Below are positions 1-9,166 of a stretch of 64,000 bases of DNA, piece by piece. Numbering within the stretch: position 1 is the stretch's first letter; the number at the start of each line of letters is the position of its first letter. Both the position numbers and the translations under genes were made by a program. Below the pieces are notes generated by a model, which did no database searches, was not told the origin of the DNA, and saw nothing but the letters and a program-made list of their open reading frames with translations. Source of the DNA: Plantimonas leprariae (lineage in GTDB: Bacteria > Pseudomonadota > Alphaproteobacteria > Rhizobiales > Rhizobiaceae); assembly GCF_008802405.1 (NCBI RefSeq), contig NZ_VZDO01000005.1, forward strand, positions 124,001 through 188,000, written 5' to 3'.

Positions 1-30
1 GAAAGGGAGGCCGGCGACCGTTCGGACGAG

Positions 31-906
31 ATGATGAGCGACGAGACGTTCTTTCGCGAGGTCAACGAGGAGATCCGCCAGCAGCGCGTCCACGACCTGT
101 GGAAGCGTTTCGGCCGGTTGATCCTCGCCGCCGCCGTGCTCGCGGTGATCGCGGCTGGCGCCTATGTCGCCTGGCGCGAGTACCAGCTCAGCAAGGCGAA
201 CGCGGCCGGCGACCGCTTCACCGCGGCGGTGGACCTCGCCGATCAGAACAAGCCCGACGAGGCGCTGAAGCAGTTGCAAGCCATCGCGGCGGACGGCTTC
301 GGCTCCTATCCGCAGCTTGCCACCCTCCGCATCGCCTCGATCCACGCCCGCCAGGGCGATGCAAAGGCGGCGCTGGAAGGGTTCGACAAGGTCGCGAACG
401 ACGCGAACGCGCCGAAATCGCTGCGCGACATCGCCTCGATCCGGGCCGGCTACGTCCTCGTCGACACCGGCAGCCTCGACGACGTCCGCGCCCGCGTGGA
501 GCGCCTGTCCGGCGATGCCGAGCCGCTGCGCTACGCGGCGCGCGAGGCGCTGGGCCTCGCCGCCTGGAAGGCCGGCAAGCTCGACGACGCCAAGCGTTTC
601 CTGCAGGCGAACCGCGACGATCCACGGACGCCGCAGGGCATCGCGCTGCGCACCAACGTCGTGCTCGCCCTCGCCGAAGCCGGCACCACCCCGGAAACGG
701 CTGCCGCCGAAGCCGCCACCGCGCCGGCGGCGGCTCCTGCACCGGCAGCGGCGCTGCCCGACACGCCGATCCCGCTCGACCTTTCCTCGCCGCCGGGATC
801 GCCCGAGCCCACCGAAGCCGCGCCGGACGCCGGCATTCCGCCGGCGGCACCGGAGGCTCCCGCGCCCGCCGCCCCTGCCGGGGCGCCGGCCGCTCCGTCG
901 AACTGA
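31..906 (+). CDS. TPR-like membrane-anchored protein (YfgM/DUF2659-type)
   Basis: 291 residues. The N-terminus is cytoplasmic (about residues 1-27) and is followed by one membrane segment (about 28-47, rich in Leu, Ala, Ile and Val). A helical TPR-like domain covers about residues 50-210. The last 75 residues are a low-complexity Ala/Pro tail. This matches the YfgM/tetratricopeptide-repeat-like family, which in Gram-negatives is anchored to the inner membrane and linked to envelope protein biogenesis (family knowledge). It sits 11 bases before der, the usual arrangement for yfgM-type genes. Two ATG codons stand in tandem at 31 and 34; a GGGAGG lies rather far upstream, so the exact start is uncertain. 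Confidence 0.8.
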   Translation: MMSDETFFREVNEEIRQQRVHDLWKRFGRLILAAAVLAVIAAGAYVAWREYQLSKANAAGDRFTAAVDLADQNKPDEALKQLQAIAADGFGSYPQLATLRIASIHARQGDAKAALEGFDKVANDANAPKSLRDIASIRAGYVLVDTGSLDDVRARVERLSGDAEPLRYAAREALGLAAWKAGKLDDAKRFLQANRDDPRTPQGIALRTNVVLALAEAGTTPETAAAEAATAPAAAPAPAAALPDTPIPLDLSSPPGSPEPTEAAPDAGIPPAAPEAPAPAAPAGAPAAPSN

Positions 907-917
907 CGGCCGCCTCG

Positions 918-2342
918 ATGGTGTCCGTCGCGATCGTCGGCCGGCCGAACGTCGGCAAGTCGACGCTGTTCAACCGGCTGGTCGGCAAGCGCTTGGCGCT
1001 CGTCGACGACCGTCCCGGCGTGACGCGCGATCGGCGCGGCGGCGAAGCGCGGCTGCTCGACCTCGAATTCTCGATCATCGACACGGCTGGCCTGGAAACC
1101 GCCCCGAACGAGAGCCTGGAGGCGCGTATGCGCGGCCAGACCGAGCGGGCGATCGAGGAGGCCGACCTTTCGCTGTTCCTGGTCGACGCGAAGTCGGGGA
1201 TCACGCCGGACGACAAGTTCTTCGGCGACCTTCTGCGCCGCCGCGGTCGGCCGGTCGTGCTCGTCGCCAACAAGTCCGAGGCGCGGGGATCCGACGCCGG
1301 CTTCTACGACAGCTATTCGCTGGGGCTCGGCGAGCCGGTCGCGATCTCGGCCGAGCACGGCGAGGGCATGGGGGATCTCCGCGACGCGATGGTCGCCGCG
1401 CTCGGGCCCGACGCCTTCGCCCTGGACGAGGAGGAGGTGGAGGAAGCGGAAACCTCCGTGCCGATCACGCCGCCCGGCGGCGATGACGAAGAGGTGATCG
1501 AGGCCTACGACGCGACGAAGCCGCTGCGCATCGCCGTGGTCGGGCGGCCGAACGCCGGCAAGTCAACGCTGGTCAACCGCTTCCTCGGCGAGGACCGGCT
1601 GTTGACCGGGCCGGAGGCCGGCATCACGCGCGATTCGATCTCGGTGGAATGGGACTGGCGCGGCCGGCGGATCAAGATGTTCGACACGGCGGGCCTCCGC
1701 CGGCGGGCGAAGGTGCAGGAGAAGCTGGAGAAGCTTTCCGTCGCCGACGCGCTGCGCGCCGTGAAGTTCGCGGAGGTCGTGGTGATCGTGCTCGACGCCG
1801 CCATCCCCTTCGAGCGGCAGGATCTGGCCATCGCCGACCTCGTGGTGCGCGAGGGCCGTGCGCCGGTGATCGCCTTCAACAAGTGGGACCTCGTGGAGGA
1901 CCGGCAGGCCGTGCTCGCGGCCTTGCGCGAGATGACCGAACGGCTCCTGCCGCAGGCGCGCGGCATCCGCGCGGTGCCGGTGTCCGGCGAAACCGGCGAG
2001 GGGCTCGACCGGCTGATGCAGTCGATCGCGCAGACGCACGAGACCTGGAACCGCCGCATATCGACCGCGAAGCTCAACCAGTGGCTCGACCGCGTCACCT
2101 CGCATCATCCGCCGCCGGCGGTGGCCGGCCGGCGCGTCAACATCAAGTACATGACGCAAGTGAAGACGCGGCCCCCCACCTTCGTGCTCTCGACCACCCG
2201 GCCGGAAGCGCTCGGCGCCTCCTACCAGCGCTACCTCGTCAACGGCCTGCGCGAGACCTTCGACCTCGGCGGGGTGCCGATCCGGCTGAATTTCCGCAAA
2301 GGACAGAACCCCTATGCGGGCCGCGCCAAGCGCGCGAAATGA
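918..2342 (+). CDS. der: Ribosome-associated GTPase Der (EngA)
   Basis: 474 residues, the normal size for Der, a double-GTPase needed for assembly of the 50S ribosomal subunit. Two tandem GTPase domains are visible. Each has a P-loop (GRPNVGKST near the N-terminus; GRPNAGKST near residue 205), a DTAG switch II motif and an N/TKxD-type specificity motif (NKWD in the second). A KH-like C-terminal domain follows, with FRKGQNPY near the end. The ATG at 918 puts the first P-loop at residue 8, as in the family. A longer open frame to the left overlaps the upstream TPR gene and is not used. It probably shares a transcript with that gene. Confidence 0.97.
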   Translation: MVSVAIVGRPNVGKSTLFNRLVGKRLALVDDRPGVTRDRRGGEARLLDLEFSIIDTAGLETAPNESLEARMRGQTERAIEEADLSLFLVDAKSGITPDDKFFGDLLRRRGRPVVLVANKSEARGSDAGFYDSYSLGLGEPVAISAEHGEGMGDLRDAMVAALGPDAFALDEEEVEEAETSVPITPPGGDDEEVIEAYDATKPLRIAVVGRPNAGKSTLVNRFLGEDRLLTGPEAGITRDSISVEWDWRGRRIKMFDTAGLRRRAKVQEKLEKLSVADALRAVKFAEVVVIVLDAAIPFERQDLAIADLVVREGRAPVIAFNKWDLVEDRQAVLAALREMTERLLPQARGIRAVPVSGETGEGLDRLMQSIAQTHETWNRRISTAKLNQWLDRVTSHHPPPAVAGRRVNIKYMTQVKTRPPTFVLSTTRPEALGASYQRYLVNGLRETFDLGGVPIRLNFRKGQNPYAGRAKRAK

Positions 2343-2445
2343 GCCTAATCGCTCATTAAGCATTTAGCGCAACCTCCCGTTAACCAAGAAAAAACATGTC
2401 TGGGCGATGCTCGGGCCTCGATGGGGCTGCAGCGGGTTCGTCAGC

Positions 2446-3669
2446 ATGCGAGGGATGTCGGTTCGCGGCCTGAGAAAGGCTGGAGCGTTGCGGCTGCGTG
2501 CGCCGGGGCGCGCCGGGCTCGCCGCCCTGGCCCTGCTGCCGCTTCTCACGACATCCGTCGCCTATCAGGACATGACGAGCCTGCTCGAAGGCGGCCGCGC
2601 CGCGCCGCGCTGGCAGGCTTTCTTCGTGCCGTCGCCTGCCGGCGCCATCGAGAAGGCGACCGTGTCCTTCGGCGCGAAGACGGATGGACGGGTGCCGGCG
2701 GGCGCCGGCGTATCCGCTCCCGGCGGCGAGCTCTACACCATGGACGCCCCGCGCCCCGACGTGGATTCGCCGGATGAAGCGCGCGTCAACCGGCGCGAGA
2801 AGACCGGCCGCGTCCTCACGGTCGCGCCCTTCGCGCCGCCGAAGGCCTTCACGGCGGGCTCGATCCTCGAGCGCCAGTCGCTGCTGACGCCGCCGCTCTC
2901 CGACGACAGCACCATCCAGACGACCTTCCTCGAAACGGACGACCCGCGCGGCGATCTCGTCCAGGTCGCGATGAACTTCGAGCCGGCGGGCGGCGCGATC
3001 CCGCTGCCCACCGCCGCGCCGGCCGTGATGGTCGCCTCGCTCGACACGAAGACGGCGCGGCTCGGCACGGGCGCGACGGCCGTCACGACGGCTGCCGTGT
3101 CCGAGACCGCGGCGCTCGCCTACGGTCCCGCGGAGCCGGCTGCGAACCCCGCCTCCACCCTCTTCGGCCGCATCCTGCGCGGCAGCACCGGCTTCGTGCC
3201 CCCGATCGGGCGGAACGACCATTCCTGGGCCGCGACGCCGCTGCCGGCCGCCGCCTATTCGTCGAAGGAACAGCTCTGCCTCGCCAACGGCATCTATTTC
3301 GAGGCGCGTGGCGAATCGGAGACCGGCCAGGCGGCGGTGGCGCAGGTGATCCTCAACCGCGTCCGCAACCCGACCTATCCGGACACGATCTGCGGCGTCG
3401 TCTACCAGAACCAGAACTGGCGCAATCGCTGCCAGTTCTCCTTCGCCTGCGACGGACACCGGAAGCGCGTCACCAACAAGCGCGCCTTCTCGACGGCGCT
3501 CCGGATCGCCGGCGAGGTGACGCGCGGCGAGACCTGGCTGCCGGAGGTCGGGTCGGCGACGCACTACCACGCGACCTATGTGCGGCCGCGCTGGGCGAGC
3601 GCGATGAAGAAGGTGGACAAAATCGGCCGCCACATCTTCTACCGCACCTACGGCGGCGGCTGGAACTGA
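2446..3669 (+). CDS. Cell wall hydrolase, SleB family
   Basis: About 407 residues from this start. An N-terminal basic and hydrophobic stretch (ending near TTSVAYQDM) acts as signal or membrane anchor. A long low-complexity linker follows, and the catalytic Hydrolase_2 (SleB) domain occupies the last ~135 residues. Its hallmark AxxIYFEARGES is at about residues 284-295; further on come QVILNRV, CQFSFACDG and the ATHYHATYV motif. SleB-type enzymes act as lytic transglycosylases/amidases on peptidoglycan; in alphaproteobacteria they serve wall remodelling, not germination (family knowledge). Alternative in-frame starts are ATG 2407 and ATG 2455; I chose 2446 because the first 13 codons from 2407 look unlike a signal peptide. 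Confidence 0.85.
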   Translation: MRGMSVRGLRKAGALRLRAPGRAGLAALALLPLLTTSVAYQDMTSLLEGGRAAPRWQAFFVPSPAGAIEKATVSFGAKTDGRVPAGAGVSAPGGELYTMDAPRPDVDSPDEARVNRREKTGRVLTVAPFAPPKAFTAGSILERQSLLTPPLSDDSTIQTTFLETDDPRGDLVQVAMNFEPAGGAIPLPTAAPAVMVASLDTKTARLGTGATAVTTAAVSETAALAYGPAEPAANPASTLFGRILRGSTGFVPPIGRNDHSWAATPLPAAAYSSKEQLCLANGIYFEARGESETGQAAVAQVILNRVRNPTYPDTICGVVYQNQNWRNRCQFSFACDGHRKRVTNKRAFSTALRIAGEVTRGETWLPEVGSATHYHATYVRPRWASAMKKVDKIGRHIFYRTYGGGWN

Positions 3670-3742
3670 GCCGTCGCGGGCGGCGACTTGCGCCGCGACC
3701 GCGGCTCCGCCATGTGCCTCGGGAAACACCGAGGCTTCCGTA

Positions 3743-4075
3743 ATGAGCGATCATCCTTCCGAAGACGATCTGCGCAAGCGCGGCGACGCGCTTGCGGCGC
3801 GCATCGCGGAGAGTCGCGCCCGGCAGCCCGACCAGCGCGAGGCCGCCAACCCGACGCAGGGAATGCGCGGGGCGGCGGAAGGCTTCAAGATCGCCAGCGA
3901 GTTCGTCGCGGGCGTCTTCGTCGGCACCGCCATCGGCTACGGCATCGACCGCCTGTTCGGCACGACGCCGTTCGGCCTGATCGTCTTCCTGCTGATCGGC
4001 TTCGCGGCGGGGGTCCTCAACGTCATCCGCTCCACCTCGAAGAAGCCGGACGGCACCGGCGCGCCGCCTCGCTGA
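3743..4075 (+). CDS. atpI: ATP synthase protein I
   Basis: 110 residues. A charged N-terminal third is followed by two membrane segments (about residues 52-70 and 75-95) with the family signature ASEFVAGVxVGTxIGYxID. AtpI helps assemble the c-ring of the F1F0 ATP synthase. It is the first gene of the F0 operon (atpI, atpB, atpE, b', b) on the plus strand, with a GAGG ribosome-binding site nine bases before the ATG. In alphaproteobacteria F0 and F1 genes form separate operons, consistent with no F1 gene being present here. Confidence 0.92.
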   Translation: MSDHPSEDDLRKRGDALAARIAESRARQPDQREAANPTQGMRGAAEGFKIASEFVAGVFVGTAIGYGIDRLFGTTPFGLIVFLLIGFAAGVLNVIRSTSKKPDGTGAPPR

Positions 4076-4183
4076 CCCTGACCGCAGAAAGTCGTTCGCC
4101 GGGAGTTGCGCGACGCGCCTCGTCCCGCTATTGGCAACGCTCAAATCAGCGGCGAAATCGAGGCAGGGAAGGGCCCCGGACAC

Positions 4184-4945
4184 TTGGAACATCATAATCC
4201 GACGGATCCGATCCATCAGTTCCAGCTCTTCCGCATCGTTCCGATCAACATCGGCGGTCTCGATCTTTCGTTCACCAATTCCTCGCTGTTCATGGTGATC
4301 ACCGCCGCGGTCGCCCTCGGCTTCCTGTATTTCTCGACGCGCGGCCGCGAACTCGTTCCCTCGCGCGTCCAGTCGGTCAGCGAGCTTTCCTACGAGTTCG
4401 TCGCCAACATGCTGCGGGACGCCGCCGGTACGGCCGGCATGCGCTTCTTCCCCTTCGTGTTCTCGCTCTTCGTGTTCGTGCTGGTCGCGAACCTCTTCGG
4501 CATGATGCCGTACTTCTTCACCGTCACCAGCCACCTGATCGTCACCTTCTCGCTGGCGCTCCTCGTGATCGGGGTGGTGGTGGTCTACGGCTTCATGAAG
4601 AACGGCATCGGCTGGCTGAAGCTCTTCGTGCCGAGCGGCGTGCCCGCCGCCGTGCTGCCGCTGGTGACGATCATCGAGATCGTCTCCTTCCTGTCGCGCC
4701 CGGTTTCGCTCTCGGTTCGTCTCTTCGCCAACATGCTGGCGGGCCACATCACGCTGAAGGTTTTCGCCGGCTTCGTGGTGTCGATGTCGAGCCTCGGCGC
4801 GCTCGGCGTCCTCGGCTCCATTCTCCCGCTCTTCATGACGATCGCGCTGACGGCGCTCGAGTTCCTCGTCGCCTTCCTGCAGGCCTACGTCTTCGCGGTC
4901 CTGACCTGCATGTACCTGAACGACGCCGTTCACGTTCACCACTAA
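4184..4945 (+). CDS. atpB: ATP synthase F0 subunit a
   Basis: 253 residues from the TTG at 4184, the usual length for alphaproteobacterial subunit a. The protein would begin (M)[12 protein letters not shown], matching the family's conserved N-terminus; GGAAGG lies about ten bases upstream. A longer frame opens at ATG 4106 but adds a 26-residue extension unlike the family. Five to six membrane helices are visible. The essential proton-channel arginine lies in the motif [17 protein letters not shown]. Subunit a forms the two proton half-channels beside the c-ring. Confidence 0.93.
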   Translation: MEHHNPTDPIHQFQLFRIVPINIGGLDLSFTNSSLFMVITAAVALGFLYFSTRGRELVPSRVQSVSELSYEFVANMLRDAAGTAGMRFFPFVFSLFVFVLVANLFGMMPYFFTVTSHLIVTFSLALLVIGVVVVYGFMKNGIGWLKLFVPSGVPAAVLPLVTIIEIVSFLSRPVSLSVRLFANMLAGHITLKVFAGFVVSMSSLGALGVLGSILPLFMTIALTALEFLVAFLQAYVFAVLTCMYLNDAVHVHH

Positions 4946-4962
4946 GCGTTTCCCACCCGATC

Positions 4963-4988
4963 CTGCGGCGCCGCGTCCGGCGCCGCAG
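4963..4988 (+). other. GC-rich hairpin between atpB and atpE
   Basis: An 11-bp perfect inverted repeat (CTGCGGCGCCG / CGGCGCCGCAG) with a four-base loop (CGTC), in the 82-base gap upstream of atpE. There is no T-run after it. It may be an RNA processing or stability element that allows atpE to be expressed in excess over atpB, since c subunits are needed at about tenfold stoichiometry. That role is inferred. Confidence 0.5.
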
Positions 4989-5027
4989 TCCTCGCAACCA
5001 CGCAAGAGACAACACGAAGGAGTTCCC

Positions 5028-5255
5028 ATGGACGCGGAAGCTGCAAAGTACATCGGCGCGGGCCTCGCCTGCTTCGGCATGGCCGGCACGGCGCTCGGCC
5101 TCGGCAACATGTTCGCCCAGTACCTCGCCGGCGCGCTGCGCAACCCCTCGGCCGCCGACGGCCAGTTCGGCCGCCTGATCTTCGGCTTCGCGGTGACGGA
5201 AGCGCTCGGCATCTTCTCGCTGCTGATCGCGCTGCTCCTCCTCTTCGCCGTTTGA
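5028..5255 (+). CDS. atpE: ATP synthase F0 subunit c
   Basis: 75 residues, two membrane helices joined by a polar loop with the conserved RNP motif (ALRNPSA). The proton-carrying glutamate is in the second helix (AVTEALGIF, near residue 58). The N-terminal helix has the glycine-rich pattern needed for c-ring packing. A strong AAGGAG site is seven bases before the ATG, stronger than those of its neighbours, and the gene is bracketed by two hairpins, in line with its high copy requirement. Confidence 0.96.
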   Translation: MDAEAAKYIGAGLACFGMAGTALGLGNMFAQYLAGALRNPSAADGQFGRLIFGFAVTEALGIFSLLIALLLLFAV

Positions 5256-5276
5256 TTCGGCCGAAGCAGTAACGAC

Positions 5277-5308
5277 ACGGCCGGAGGCTGACCGCAGCCC
5301 CCGGCCGT
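5277..5308 (+). other. Hairpin downstream of atpE
   Basis: An interrupted stem: ACGGCCGG pairs with CCGGCCGT and, after one unpaired base on each side, GGCT pairs with AGCC around a six-base loop. It lies between atpE and the b' gene with no following T-run, so it looks like an intra-operon processing or 3'-protection element, not a full terminator. Confidence 0.45.
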
Positions 5309-5327
5309 TCCCGCCCCGGAGCGCCTG

Positions 5328-5939
5328 ATGTTCGTCACCGACGCCCTTGCCCAGACCGAGACGCCGGACGCCCACGTGCCCGCGGTCACGGCTCCCGACG
5401 CCGCGCATGGCCCCACCGAAGGGGCGGCCCATACGGAAGTCCCGCACGAAGGCGCGTTCCCGCCCTTCAACGGCGAATTCTTCCCCTCCCAGATCCTCTG
5501 GCTCGCCATCACCTTCGGCGTGTTCTTCTATGTTCTTCGCAAGACCATCCTGCCGCAGATCGGCGGGACGCTGGAGAACCGCCGCGGCCGGATCGCCGCC
5601 GACCTCGACGCGGCCGAGAAGATGAAGACCGACGCGGACGCCGCGCAGGCCGCCTACGAGCAGGAACTGGCGGAGGCGAGGGCGCGCTCCCACGCGATCG
5701 CGACGGAAGCCCGCGACAAGGCGAAGGCCGACGCCGAAGCCGAGCGCAAGCGCACCGAAGGCGAACTAGACGGCCGTCTCGCGGAAGCGCAGGGTCGGAT
5801 CGGCGAGATCAAGACCCGCGCGCTCGCCGATGTCGGCCAGATCGCCGAGGACGTGACGCAGACGATCCTTGCCGACATCGTCAGGATCGACGTGTCGCGC
5901 GAAGAGGCGGCTGGCGCCGTCGCCAGCGTGCGCACTTAA
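5328..5939 (+). CDS. ATP synthase F0 subunit b'
   Basis: 203 residues. A ~60-residue Pro/Ala/His-rich N-terminal part precedes one membrane helix (about residues 56-75), then a long charged coiled coil rich in Ala, Glu, Lys and Arg. This is the b-type peripheral stalk of F1F0 ATP synthase. It is the first of two b-type genes, as in phototrophic and other alphaproteobacteria that use a bb' heterodimer. CGGAG is seven bases before the ATG. It ends 11 bases before the second b gene. Confidence 0.92.
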   Translation: MFVTDALAQTETPDAHVPAVTAPDAAHGPTEGAAHTEVPHEGAFPPFNGEFFPSQILWLAITFGVFFYVLRKTILPQIGGTLENRRGRIAADLDAAEKMKTDADAAQAAYEQELAEARARSHAIATEARDKAKADAEAERKRTEGELDGRLAEAQGRIGEIKTRALADVGQIAEDVTQTILADIVRIDVSREEAAGAVASVRT

Positions 5940-5950
5940 GGGAGGAGACG

Positions 5951-6430
5951 ATGGACAATACCTTCTGGGCCTTCGTTTCCCTCGTCGTCTTCTTCGCGGT
6001 CGTCTGGTACTTCAAGGGCTTCCCCAAGATGGCGAAGTCGCTCGACGACCATTCGGTCCGCGTGCGCCGAGAACTGGAAGAGGCGCGCCTCCTGAAGGAG
6101 GAGGCGAAGACGCAGCTCGCCGAATACCAGCGCCGCCGGCAGGAAGCGGAGCGCGATGCGAAGGAGATCGTCGCGAGCGCCTCCCGCGAGGCCGAGGCCC
6201 TGCTCGCCGATGCGCGCCGCCGCAACGAGGAATACGTCACCCGCCGGACGCAGATGGCGGAGTCGAAGATCGCGCAGGCGGAAGCCGACGCCATCGCCGA
6301 GGTAAAGGCGTCGGCCATCGACATCGCCGTCACCGCCGCGAAGAAGATCGTCGCCGAGAAAGGCTCGTCCGGCGAAGCCGGCCGCTTCATCGAGCAGTCC
6401 CTCGGCGAGATTAGTCAGCGCCTGCACTAG
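5951..6430 (+). CDS. atpF: ATP synthase F0 subunit b
   Basis: 159 residues. A single N-terminal membrane helix (about residues 4-22, aromatic-rich) is followed by a continuous amphipathic coiled coil to the end. It forms the peripheral stalk with b'. A GGAGGAG ribosome-binding site is immediately upstream. It is the last gene of the operon; a hairpin plus T-rich tract starts 24 bases after its stop, inside the 3' end of the convergent rnhB. Confidence 0.93.
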   Translation: MDNTFWAFVSLVVFFAVVWYFKGFPKMAKSLDDHSVRVRRELEEARLLKEEAKTQLAEYQRRRQEAERDAKEIVASASREAEALLADARRRNEEYVTRRTQMAESKIAQAEADAIAEVKASAIDIAVTAAKKIVAEKGSSGEAGRFIEQSLGEISQRLH

Positions 6431-6445
6431 GCGTCGTGTCACCCG

Positions 6446-7129
6446 TCAGTTCGAAGCCGCCGGCTCCGAACCGGCGGCTTTCGCGTTTCTGACGGGCGCG
6501 AAGCTCCGCCGGTGATGCGAGCAGGGCCCATATCGGCGAAGGGCGGCAAGATGATCCGGCGTACCGTAGCCGGCGTGGCGCTCGAAGCCGTAGTGCGGAA
6601 ACGCTTCGCCGAGACGCGCCATCATCCGGTCGCGCATTACCTTCGCGACGATCGAGGCGGCGGCGATCGACAGGGAACGGCTGTCGCCCCCGATGACGAA
6701 CGAGGCGCGCTGGGCAAGAAGCGGCGGAACGTCGTTGCCGTCGACGAGGAAATGGCAGGCGTCTGCCGCGAGCCCGACGGCTGCCCGATGCATGGCGAGC
6801 AGCGTCGCCTGCCGGATGTTGAGCCGATCGATCTCTTCGGCGCTGCTGCTCCCGATCGCGACCGTCGTATGCGCCAGGATCTCGGCGAACAGCCGCTCCC
6901 GCGCGGCGGCGGAGAGCTTCTTCGAATCGTCGAGTCCGATGGGAATCGCGTCCGGGTCGAGGATCACCGCCGCCGCGACGACGGGACCGGCAAGCGGCCC
7001 GCGCCCCGCCTCGTCGATGCCGGCGACCGACGCCGCGCCGCTCAGCAGCCGCTCGCGCTCGATCGCGAAGTCGGGGAGGATGTGACGTATGCGAGAAGGG
7101 GTGGAAGAATCGGGACGACGGCGAGGCAT
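6446..7129 (-). CDS. rnhB: Ribonuclease HII
   Basis: 227 residues from ATG 7129. RNase HII cuts the RNA strand of RNA-DNA hybrids and starts ribonucleotide excision. The catalytic motif [18 protein letters not shown] is near the N-terminus (first acidic pair D-E); later acidic positions lie in [11 protein letters not shown] and VDG. An in-frame TTG at 7168 would add 13 residues. The 3' end overlaps the terminator of the convergent atp operon. The radical SAM gene lies upstream on the same strand. Confidence 0.95.
   Translation of the reverse strand: MPRRRPDSSTPSRIRHILPDFAIERERLLSGAASVAGIDEAGRGPLAGPVVAAAVILDPDAIPIGLDDSKKLSAAARERLFAEILAHTTVAIGSSSAEEIDRLNIRQATLLAMHRAAVGLAADACHFLVDGNDVPPLLAQRASFVIGGDSRSLSIAAASIVAKVMRDRMMARLGEAFPHYGFERHAGYGTPDHLAALRRYGPCSHHRRSFAPVRNAKAAGSEPAASN
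6454..6488 (+). terminator. Rho-independent terminator of the F0 atp operon
   Basis: A perfect 10-bp stem (AAGCCGCCGG / CCGGCGGCTT) with a seven-base loop, followed by TCGCGTTT. It begins 24 bases after the atpF stop. It lies within the last codons of the convergent rnhB, so the same bases serve as coding sequence and terminator. Confidence 0.65.
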
Positions 7130-7216
7130 GGTGCGGCCAGCTTTCGCGCATCCCCCGATTCTCCTCAAGGCCGGGCGCCGACGGGGACCGGCGGCCGGCC
7201 GATGCGACGATCCGGC

Positions 7217-8371
7217 TCAGAACAGCGCGAGCTGCTTCCCGTTCGCCCGAAGCGGCGGCCGGAAGAGATCGGTACGCAGCTTCAACCGTGACTCGTTGAG
7301 GCCGAAACGCGTCGCCGCCATCTGGAACCGCCGGCGGATCTGCTCGGCATAGGGGCCGGCCCCGACCATCCGCTTGCCCCATTCGGCATCGTAGTCGCGC
7401 CCGCCCCGCATCGAGCGCAGGAGCGTCAGAACGTGGCGGTGCCGATCGGGATAGTGCCGCTGCAGCCAATCCTGGAAGATCAGGCTGACCTCCAGCGGCA
7501 GGCGGAGAAGCACGTAGCCAGCCTCCTTCGCGCCAGCCGCCGCGGCCGCTTCCAGGAGCCGCTCGATCTCGTGGTCGTTCAGCGCCGGCACGATAGGAGC
7601 CGTCATCACCATGGTCGGCACGCCGGCGGCGCTCAGAGCCCGCACCGCGTCGAGCCGCTTGCCCGGCGTCGCGGCGCGCGGCTCCATCGCCCGTGCCAGC
7701 CGGCGGTCGAGCGTCGTCACCGAGATCGCGACCTTCACGAGACCTTGGCTCCCCAGCCGCGCCAGGATGTCGAGGTCGCGCAGCACCAGCGCCGACTTGG
7801 TGACGATGCCGACCGGGTGCCGCGCGGTCTCCAGCACTTCGAGGAGGCCGCGCATGATGCGCCGCTCCTTCTCGATCGGCTGATACGGATCGGTATTCGT
7901 GCCGATCGCTAACGTGCGCGGCCGGTAGCCGGGCGCGGCAAGCTCGCGTTCGAGGAGCGCCGGCGCGTCCGGCTTGGCGAAGAGCTTCGTCTCGAAGTCG
8001 AGCCCCGGCGACAGGCCCATATAGGCGTGCGTCGGACGCGCGAAGCAGTAGACGCAGCCGTGCTCGCAGCCGCGATAGGGGTTCACCGACTGCTCGAACG
8101 AGATGTCCGGCGAGGTATTGCGCGAGATGATCGTGCGCGGCGTCTCGACCTGAACTTCGGTGCGAAGCGGCGGCAGGTCCTCAGCGAGATCCCAGCCATC
8201 GTGTTCCGCTGCCCGCCGCCGCGGCTCGAAACGGCCCGTCGGGTTGACCGCCGCCCCGCGTCCGCGCGGTTCGGCTATGGCGTTCGCGGCGCCGCCGATC
8301 GAGCGAGCCGGTCTGTGCCTCACGCCGTCAGCCGCGCTGCCTCGACGCTGAGGTTCTGCGAAATGTCCCAT
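7217..8371 (-). CDS. PA0069-family radical SAM protein
   Basis: 384 residues. The radical SAM cluster-binding motif CxxxCxxC is seen as CEHGCVYC (about residue 105), preceded by NPYRGC and followed by FARPTHAYMGLSPGLDFETK, a signature of the PA0069/SPL-like group. The family is related to spore photoproduct lyase by fold, but its substrate is unknown. The start at 8371 gives an N-terminal ~70 residue basic region ending in the family motif GxGAxxNPxGRFEP. It is upstream of rnhB on the same strand, an arrangement common in rhizobia. Confidence 0.92.
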   Translation of the reverse strand: MGHFAEPQRRGSAADGVRHRPARSIGGAANAIAEPRGRGAAVNPTGRFEPRRRAAEHDGWDLAEDLPPLRTEVQVETPRTIISRNTSPDISFEQSVNPYRGCEHGCVYCFARPTHAYMGLSPGLDFETKLFAKPDAPALLERELAAPGYRPRTLAIGTNTDPYQPIEKERRIMRGLLEVLETARHPVGIVTKSALVLRDLDILARLGSQGLVKVAISVTTLDRRLARAMEPRAATPGKRLDAVRALSAAGVPTMVMTAPIVPALNDHEIERLLEAAAAAGAKEAGYVLLRLPLEVSLIFQDWLQRHYPDRHRHVLTLLRSMRGGRDYDAEWGKRMVGAGPYAEQIRRRFQMAATRFGLNESRLKLRTDLFRPPLRANGKQLALF

Positions 8372-8500
8372 CCGCGCACATATCCTGCTGGCGAATCAGC
8401 TATGAAAATAATCCTATTTTGCGGACCGGAGCATTGCAAGAACGGATCGGCACGCGTCCACCGCTAGCGTTTTGCCGGTCGAATCGTTAGTGGCCGAAGC

Positions 8501-9004
8501 ATGATGTCCGTGGTGATCGATTGCCGGGAGGATGCCGTCGCGCTGACCGCGACGCTGGCGACGCTCGTGCCGGGTGCTGTCGAGGGACTGGTGCGCGAGG
8601 TTCTGGTCGTCGACCGCGGCACCGACGCCGCGACGCGCAAGGTCGCCGACCATGCCGGCTGCCGCGTCGTTGCCGAGCTGGAGGCGGCTCAGGCTGTGGC
8701 GAATGCGAAGGGCGACTGGGTCATGTTGATCGAGCCGGGCGCACGCTTGTCCGCCGGCTGGATCGAGGCGGTCGCGGAACATCTGGCGGACGGGTCTTCT
8801 GACGGAGCGCCGAAAGCGGCGCGTTTCTCGCGCGTGCCAAGCGACGGGCGCGGCTTCCTGCGCCGCCTCCTGCAACGGGGGCAGCGCCCGCTGGTCGACG
8901 GACTCGTCGCGCCGAAGGCGCAGGCGGTCGAACTCTATGGCAAGGGCGGCATCGCACGGCGGCCGGCGGCGCGACGCCTCACCGCCACGATCCGTCCGCG
9001 TTAG
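8501..9004 (+). CDS. Small glycosyltransferase-like (GT-A type) protein
   Basis: 167 residues. The N-terminal ~100 residues resemble the first half of a family 2 glycosyltransferase: a beta strand (SVVIDCRED), a region matching the nucleotide-binding strand ending EVLVVDRGT, and WVMLIEPGARL where a family 2 enzyme would have its D-x-D motif. The D-x-D is replaced by EPG here, and the acceptor half is missing, so catalysis is doubtful. It points at the convergent moaB, with an inverted-repeat element between the two. Its stop codon lies inside the left arm of that repeat. Confidence 0.7.
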   Translation: MMSVVIDCREDAVALTATLATLVPGAVEGLVREVLVVDRGTDAATRKVADHAGCRVVAELEAAQAVANAKGDWVMLIEPGARLSAGWIEAVAEHLADGSSDGAPKAARFSRVPSDGRGFLRRLLQRGQRPLVDGLVAPKAQAVELYGKGGIARRPAARRLTATIRPR

Positions 9005-9166
9005 CGCCTGTTGGACAACCCGCTCGGGTCAGTCCGGCGGTGCTTTTTCGCCGTCGCTGCATTGCCGAACCTCGCCGATGCCGCCGGCATCACTCAAGTT
9101 CGGCGCCTTGCGAACGACGAAATCCCTCGTCAGCCATCCGCCGGCGAATTGTCCAACAGGCCCTAG
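9002..9166. repeat. 165-bp element bounded by 17-bp inverted repeats
   Basis: The ends are a 17-bp inverted repeat with one mismatch: TAGCGCCTGTTGGACAA at 9002-9018 and, on the other strand, TAGGGCCTGTTGGACAA at 9150-9166. The 131 bases between have no ORF of note but contain shorter palindromes (for example GATGCCGCCGGCATC). Both flanking genes take their TAG stop codon from the ends of the repeat. The architecture resembles a short non-autonomous element (MITE) or a long-armed bidirectional terminator structure. No clear target-site duplication can be seen. Confidence 0.55.

Noticed and set aside
3470-5512. 680-residue minus-strand ORF across the atp genes
   Set aside because: Antisense to atpI, atpB and atpE, which are unmistakable; the ORF has no domain and begins inside other genes.
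9002-9166. Simple Rho-independent terminator
   Set aside because: The arms are separated by 131 bases and have no T-tract, unlike a normal terminator.
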